A stretch of 8,665 bases of DNA. Source: DASSUW01 sp035717845 (GTDB lineage: Bacteria > Actinomycetota > Thermoleophilia > Solirubrobacterales > Solirubrobacteraceae). The translations under genes were made by a program, and so were the position numbers. A model generated the notes under the pieces. That model did not search any database, was not told where the DNA came from, and saw only the letters and a program-made list of their open reading frames with translations. Below, piece after piece: positions 4,992 through 8,665 of this stretch. Position 1 is the first letter of the stretch. Each line of letters begins with the position of its first letter. Location of the stretch: positions 1 through 8,665 of the forward strand of contig DASTIC010000318.1 in NCBI GenBank assembly GCA_035717845.1, written 5' to 3'.

Positions 4992-6617
4992 TCACAGCAA
5001 TCCGGCCCGCGCGGCATAGGCCACGGCAGCGGTGCGCGAGGGCAGCCGGAGCTTGGTCCGCACGTTGGCCACGTGGCGGTGCACGGTGTGGTGGCTGAGC
5101 ACGAGCCGCTCTGCGATCTCGGCGTCGCTGAGCCCCTGGGCGGCGAGGCGCAGGATCTCGATTTCGCGCGGCGTGAGCTCGCCCAGCGCGCGACGTTCCG
5201 CCGCCGACACACGCGCCGGCTCGCGGGCGCCGAGCGCGGCGAGCGCCGCCCGCGCCGCCTGCCGCTCGGCGGCGGCCGGGCGGCCGCGGCCGAGCGCGGC
5301 GAGCGCGTCCGAAAGCTCGAGCCGGGCGAGCGCCGCCTCGTAGGCGGCCGCCGATTCGACCAGGAGGTCCACGGCGTCCTCGAAGGCCCGGCGGCCCTCT
5401 TCGTGATCGCCGCGGGCCGCAGCCAGCCGGCCCGCGGCGAGCCGCGCGCGACCGCGCAGATATGGCGTACCGAGCGCGGCGGCGGTCTGCTCGAGCTCCG
5501 CGTACGCTTCGGTCGCGGCGTCGAGCTCCCCGAGCGCGGCCCACGCACGGACGAGCAGCTCGACGGCGGGCAGCCGGTCGAGCAACGAGGCGGCCGGCAC
5601 GCGGCGCAGCGCGCGCTCGGCGGCGTCGGCCGCTGCCGCGACGTCACCCGCCTCGAGCGCGAGCACGCCGAGCCCGACGAACGCGCGAGGGTGGGCGCCC
5701 GCCCGCGTGAACAGCGCGCGCGCCTCGTCGAGCCGGCCTTGACGGGCGCGGAGCTCGCCGAGCCGCGCGAGGCCGCCCGCGGCCATCGCGGGCCGCGAGT
5801 CCTCCAGGTCGCCGACCGCCCCGGTCAGCTCGAGCTCGGCCGCCGCCCAGTCGCCGTTCGTCGCGAGCACGTTGCCGTACGCGCTGCGGCAGATCCCGAG
5901 CATCTGGCGGGTGCCCCAGTGCTCTGAGAAGGCCCGAACCGCCTCGCACCACTGCGTCGCGCGGGGGAAGTCGCCGACGCCCTCGCAGGCCGAGATCAGA
6001 TAGCACAGGGCCCATCCCTGCGAGATCGGCAGCCGGAGCTCCTCCCCGCGCGCCATCACCGACGCCTCGTCGAGCAGGCGCATGCCGAGCTCGACGCGGC
6101 CGCGCCGCACGTGCGTGATGCCCTCGAGCGCCAGACCGACGGCCTCGAGATCGGGCGACGCGAGCGCGCGCCCGAGGGCGGCAGCCTCGACGGCGAGCGC
6201 TGCTGCCCGGTCGAGGTCGCCGGCGACGTTCATCGCGTAGGAGGCCTCGAAGAGCGCCAGCCAGCCGTGATCCTCGCCCTCGGGGACGACGTCCTCGAGC
6301 AGCCGATGACCGCGCTCGAGCCAGCCGCGGGCGACTGCGTCGTCGCCGCGGAACTCGAGATGGTCCGACGACAGCCACGCCGCGACGCGCGCCGCGCCTG
6401 CCGCGTCGCCCTCGGCACGGTATGCCCGGTAGGCGCGCTCCCGGGCTCCCAGCGTCAGCTGCTCGTCGGAGAGCCACCAACCCGCCCAACCGAGCCCCTC
6501 CCACGCCCCGCCGCTGGGCGCGATCTCGACCGCCGCCTCGAAGTGCCCGCGCGCCTCGTCCCAGGCGCCCCGGCGGAGCGCCTCGTGCCCGGCGGAGAGC
6601 GATTGCGTGGCGGTCAT
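4992..6617 (-). CDS. TPR-repeat regulator with C-terminal LuxR-type helix-turn-helix
   Basis: This predicted 541-residue cytoplasmic transcription regulator is an array of Ala-rich helical pairs of the tetratricopeptide type from about residue 5 to 440. Examples are ALRRGAWDEARGHFEAAVEI near the start and units such as RLGELRARQGRLDEARALF. A LuxR/GerE DNA-binding domain closes the protein at 480-541 (LTPREIEILRLAAQGLSDAE, then HTVHRHVANVRTKL). It has no Walker A motif and no receiver domain, so it is neither a full LAL-type ATPase nor a response regulator; the TPR part probably senses a ligand or partner. I prefer the ATG at 6617, which has GAGGA 12 nt upstream. An in-frame GTG at 6638 lies inside a GC hairpin and has no ribosome site. 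The gene precedes the oxidoreductase-exporter operon on the same strand and is its likely regulator (inference). Confidence 0.87.
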   Translation of the reverse strand: MTATQSLSAGHEALRRGAWDEARGHFEAAVEIAPSGGAWEGLGWAGWWLSDEQLTLGARERAYRAYRAEGDAAGAARVAAWLSSDHLEFRGDDAVARGWLERGHRLLEDVVPEGEDHGWLALFEASYAMNVAGDLDRAAALAVEAAALGRALASPDLEAVGLALEGITHVRRGRVELGMRLLDEASVMARGEELRLPISQGWALCYLISACEGVGDFPRATQWCEAVRAFSEHWGTRQMLGICRSAYGNVLATNGDWAAAELELTGAVGDLEDSRPAMAAGGLARLGELRARQGRLDEARALFTRAGAHPRAFVGLGVLALEAGDVAAAADAAERALRRVPAASLLDRLPAVELLVRAWAALGELDAATEAYAELEQTAAALGTPYLRGRARLAAGRLAAARGDHEEGRRAFEDAVDLLVESAAAYEAALARLELSDALAALGRGRPAAAERQAARAALAALGAREPARVSAAERRALGELTPREIEILRLAAQGLSDAEIAERLVLSHHTVHRHVANVRTKLRLPSRTAAVAYAARAGLL

Positions 6618-6636
6618 GGCCCGGGCGAATCCTCGC

Positions 6637-6654
6637 ACGGGCCGCCCGGCCCGT
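6637..6654 (-). terminator. GC hairpin directly after sufD (weak terminator or mRNA end structure)
   Basis: ACGGGCC and GGCCCGT form a perfect 7-bp GC-rich stem with a 4-nt loop, starting within the sufD stop codon. No U-run follows, so it is not a standard intrinsic terminator. It may stabilise the suf message or reduce read-through into the TPR-LuxR gene 37 nt downstream of the sufD stop. Confidence 0.4.
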
Positions 6655-7838
6655 CAGTCGAGGATGAGCGAGAGCCGGCGCTCGAGGGCGCCGGACAGGG
6701 CCTCGCGGATCGGGCCCTCCTCGAAGCGCTCGACCAGCTCCTGCATGAACCCCTCGATGACCAGCCGGGTCGAGACCGCGTTGTCGAGCCCGCGCGAGCG
6801 CAGGTAGAAGAGCTGCTCCTTGTCGATCTGGGCGATGGCCGCCGCGTGGGTGCAGCGGACGTCGTTGGCGAGGATCTCAAGGCCGGGGATGGCGTCGGCG
6901 TGCGCGCGCTTCGACAGGAGCAGGTTGCGGCACTCCTGGAACGCGTCGGTCTGCTGGGCGCCGGGGTCGACCTTGATCATGCCCCGCCAGACGGCCTGCG
7001 AGCGGTCCGAGAGGATGCCGCGGAACGCGAGGTCGGACGTCGTGTGGGGCGCCCCGTGCTCCTGCGTGGTGTCGAAGTCGATGTGCTGGCGCGCGTGCGG
7101 CGCGTAGGCGCCGGTGACCTTGCCCGAGGCGCCCTCGCCCGCCAGCAGGGTCTCGGTGCGGACCCGGCCGTTGCCACCGCCGAAGCCGACGACCACCCAG
7201 TCCAGCGAGCCGTCGCGCGCCACCTCGGCGCGCTGGGCGCCGAAGATCCACGAGCGCTCGTTGAGGTCCTGGCCGCAGACGTAGCGCAGGTGCGCGTTCT
7301 CGCCGACCACCAGCTCGACGACCGTGTTCAGCAGCGTCTCGTCGTCCGGGGTGCCGGACAGGTACTGCTCCCACACCTCGGCCTCGGCGCCGTCCTCGAG
7401 CACGATCAGCACCCGCCGCTGGAGCGCGGTCCCGGCCGCGGCGGACACCGCCGTCAGCAGGATCGGAGCCTCCACGCGCACGCCGCGCGGCACCCACACG
7501 AACGCGCCGCCGTCCCACGTGTCCTCGTTCCAGCCGGTGAAGACGTCGTCGGCCGCGACCACGCGGCCCAGGTGCGGCTCGACCAGCTCGGGGTGCCGCT
7601 CGCGCGCGACCGACAGCGGCAGGACGACGGGGCCGTCCTCGACGGTCACGCCGTCGGAAACCGCGCCGTCGACCTGGTCCAGCCGGGTCGCGCCGTCGAG
7701 CTCGAACAGCCCCGACGGGACCGCCGCGAGATCGCCGCCGTCGACGGGCGAGAACGCGGTCAGGTCCAGCTTTCCGAGGTCCGTGAACTCCCAGCCGGGC
7801 CGCCCCTTGAAGCGGGGAAGCTCGAGCACCTCAGCCAA
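6654..7838 (-). CDS. sufD: SufD, Fe-S cluster assembly scaffold subunit
   Basis: This 394-residue protein is the SufD subunit of the SufBC2D complex, where iron-sulfur clusters are built in the cytoplasm. The N-terminal RPGWEFTDL (residues 13-21) matches the usual SufD entry motif. The middle is the SufBD beta-helix core (about 110-330), and the end carries CTHAAAIAQIDKEQLFYLRSRG (329-350). His331 lies at the position of the His of E. coli SufD that takes part in cluster formation. Length is normal. The start is a TTG overlapping the sufB 3' end by 8 nt, chosen because GGAGG lies 6 nt before it. A GTG at 7829 is the alternative and would remove three residues. Unlike the common actinobacterial order, sufC does not follow; a GC hairpin and a regulator gene do. 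Confidence 0.95.
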   Translation of the reverse strand: MAEVLELPRFKGRPGWEFTDLGKLDLTAFSPVDGGDLAAVPSGLFELDGATRLDQVDGAVSDGVTVEDGPVVLPLSVARERHPELVEPHLGRVVAADDVFTGWNEDTWDGGAFVWVPRGVRVEAPILLTAVSAAAGTALQRRVLIVLEDGAEAEVWEQYLSGTPDDETLLNTVVELVVGENAHLRYVCGQDLNERSWIFGAQRAEVARDGSLDWVVVGFGGGNGRVRTETLLAGEGASGKVTGAYAPHARQHIDFDTTQEHGAPHTTSDLAFRGILSDRSQAVWRGMIKVDPGAQQTDAFQECRNLLLSKRAHADAIPGLEILANDVRCTHAAAIAQIDKEQLFYLRSRGLDNAVSTRLVIEGFMQELVERFEEGPIREALSGALERRLSLILD

Positions 7839-8665
7839 TGGAGCCCTCCATCTGGAGCTCGATCAGGCGGTTCATCTCGACCGCGTACTCCATCGGCAGC
7901 TCCTTGACGATCGGCTCGATGAAGCCGTTGACGATCAGCTTGCCGGCCTCCTCCTCGGACATGCCGCGCGCCATCAGGTAGAAGAGCTGCTCCTCGCCGA
8001 TCTTCGAGACGCTGGCCTCGTGGCCGACGTCGACGTCGTCCTCGCCGATGCGGATCGTCGGGTAGGTGTCCGAGCGCGACTGCTCGTCGAGCAGCAGCGC
8101 GTCGCAGACCACCTTCGAGCGTGACCCGTGCGCGCCCTTCGCGACCTCGAGCAGCCCCCGGTAGGAGGAGCGCCCGCCGTCCTTGGAGATCGACTTGGCG
8201 AAGATGTTCGAGGTCGTGTTCGGCGCCGCGTGGATGATCTTGGCGCCGGCGTCCTGGTGCTGGCCGTTGCCGGCGAACGCGATCGAAAGCACCTCGCCGT
8301 GGGCGCGCTCGCCCATCAGGTACACGCTCGGGTACTTCATCGTGAGCTTTGACCCGAGGTTGCAGTCGACCCACTCCACGGTCGCGTCGGTCTGCGCGAT
8401 CGCGCGCTTGGTGACGAGGTTGTAGACGTTCTGCGACCAGTTCTGGACGGTCGTGTACCGGATGCGGGCGCCCGGCTTGGCGATCAGCTCGACGACGGCG
8501 GAGTGCAGCGAGTCGGTCGTCCAGACCGGGGCGGTGCAGCCCTCGACGTAGTGCACGTACGAGCCCTCGTCGGCGATGATCATCGTCCGCTCGAACTTGA
8601 CCATGTTCTCGGTGTTGATGCGGAAGTACGCCTGGAGCGGCATCTCGACGTGCACGCCCTGCTGC
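7831..8665 (-). CDS. sufB: SufB, Fe-S cluster assembly scaffold subunit (5' end cut by window edge)
   Basis: The last 277 residues of SufB are visible, roughly the C-terminal 60 percent of a protein usually near 470. SufB pairs with SufD and the ATPase SufC to assemble iron-sulfur clusters and hand them to target proteins. Near-invariant family stretches are VHVEMPLQAYFRINTENM at the window edge, ADEGSYVHYVEGCTAP, WSQNVYNLVTKRA, APNTTSNIFAKSISKDGGRS and GHEASVSKIGEEQLFYL. The Cys in KVVCDALLLDE (visible residue 187) corresponds to the Cys of E. coli SufB on which the cluster is thought to form. The His-Glu pair in VGHEASV is also kept. The frame is open to the edge (QQGVHVE), so the GTG at 8655 is not the start. 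The sufD ribosome site is in its final codons. Confidence 0.96.
   Translation of the reverse strand, partial: QQGVHVEMPLQAYFRINTENMVKFERTMIIADEGSYVHYVEGCTAPVWTTDSLHSAVVELIAKPGARIRYTTVQNWSQNVYNLVTKRAIAQTDATVEWVDCNLGSKLTMKYPSVYLMGERAHGEVLSIAFAGNGQHQDAGAKIIHAAPNTTSNIFAKSISKDGGRSSYRGLLEVAKGAHGSRSKVVCDALLLDEQSRSDTYPTIRIGEDDVDVGHEASVSKIGEEQLFYLMARGMSEEEAGKLIVNGFIEPIVKELPMEYAVEMNRLIELQMEGSIG
7845..7849 (-). promoter_or_regulatory. Shine-Dalgarno GGAGG for sufD, decides the TTG start
   Basis: On the minus strand GGAGG, part of GGAGGG in the last codons of sufB, lies 6 nt upstream of TTG at 7838. This spacing is near ideal for the TTG and too long (15 nt) for the GTG at 7829, so it supports the rare start codon and coupled translation with sufB. 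Confidence 0.65.

Noticed and set aside
7839..7858. Alternating CTCCA/TGGAG repeats around the sufD ribosome site as a possible riboregulator
   Set aside because: The possible stems are 5 bp with 2-nt loops, too tight to form, and the sequence also encodes the conserved SufB C-terminus.
6111..7907. Open frame of 598 codons on the plus strand, opposite sufD and the TPR-LuxR gene
   Set aside because: It is an antisense shadow of very GC-rich coding DNA. It is rich in Arg/Gly/Glu/Val, matches no family I know, and the minus-strand proteins there are unmistakable.
1..8665. tRNA genes, CRISPR arrays, insertion sequences, phage or toxin-antitoxin genes
   Set aside because: I looked for cloverleaf ends, regularly spaced repeats, transposase motifs and small paired genes on both strands and saw none.

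Overview
The window is high-GC, compact DNA with no tRNA, rRNA, CRISPR array or insertion sequence that I can see. The very high GC content, GTG and TTG starts, stop/start overlaps of 4 nt, probable leaderless starts and the gene families (CGNR zinc-finger protein, TPR-LuxR regulator, SUF system) fit an actinobacterium. A member of the Thermoleophilia/Solirubrobacterales type is possible, but that placement is a guess from style and not from a marker gene.

Left part (1-2416). The C-terminal part of an MFS transporter (+) runs tail to tail into an azlC-azlD pair (-), which encodes a two-subunit branched-chain amino acid exporter. The convergent genes share one CTAG at their stop codons. azlC is divergent from a small CGNR zinc-finger protein (+) across a 45-nt AT-rich gap. 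That gap holds a perfect 12-bp palindrome and -10-like hexamers placed so that both messages could start on the A of ATG. This looks like a small regulator/exporter unit.

Middle part (2409-6617, all -). A TPR protein with a C-terminal LuxR-type helix-turn-helix is followed by a berberine-bridge-type FAD oxidoreductase and then an MFS exporter. The last two genes overlap by 4 nt (GTGA) and must be translated as a unit. Between regulator and oxidoreductase lies an 11-bp inverted repeat with a 7-nt spacer. It is centred about 55 nt upstream of a probable leaderless start, a good place for a regulator site. I read this as a regulator, oxidase and exporter module of unknown substrate. It is the most interesting part of the window.

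Right part (6654-8665, all -). sufB (N-terminus cut by the window edge) and sufD encode the scaffold of the SUF iron-sulfur cluster assembly machine. sufD starts at a TTG with a strong Shine-Dalgarno inside sufB. No sufC follows sufD. Instead a GC hairpin directly after the sufD stop separates it from the TPR-LuxR gene.

No stretch longer than 76 bases lacks a gene.
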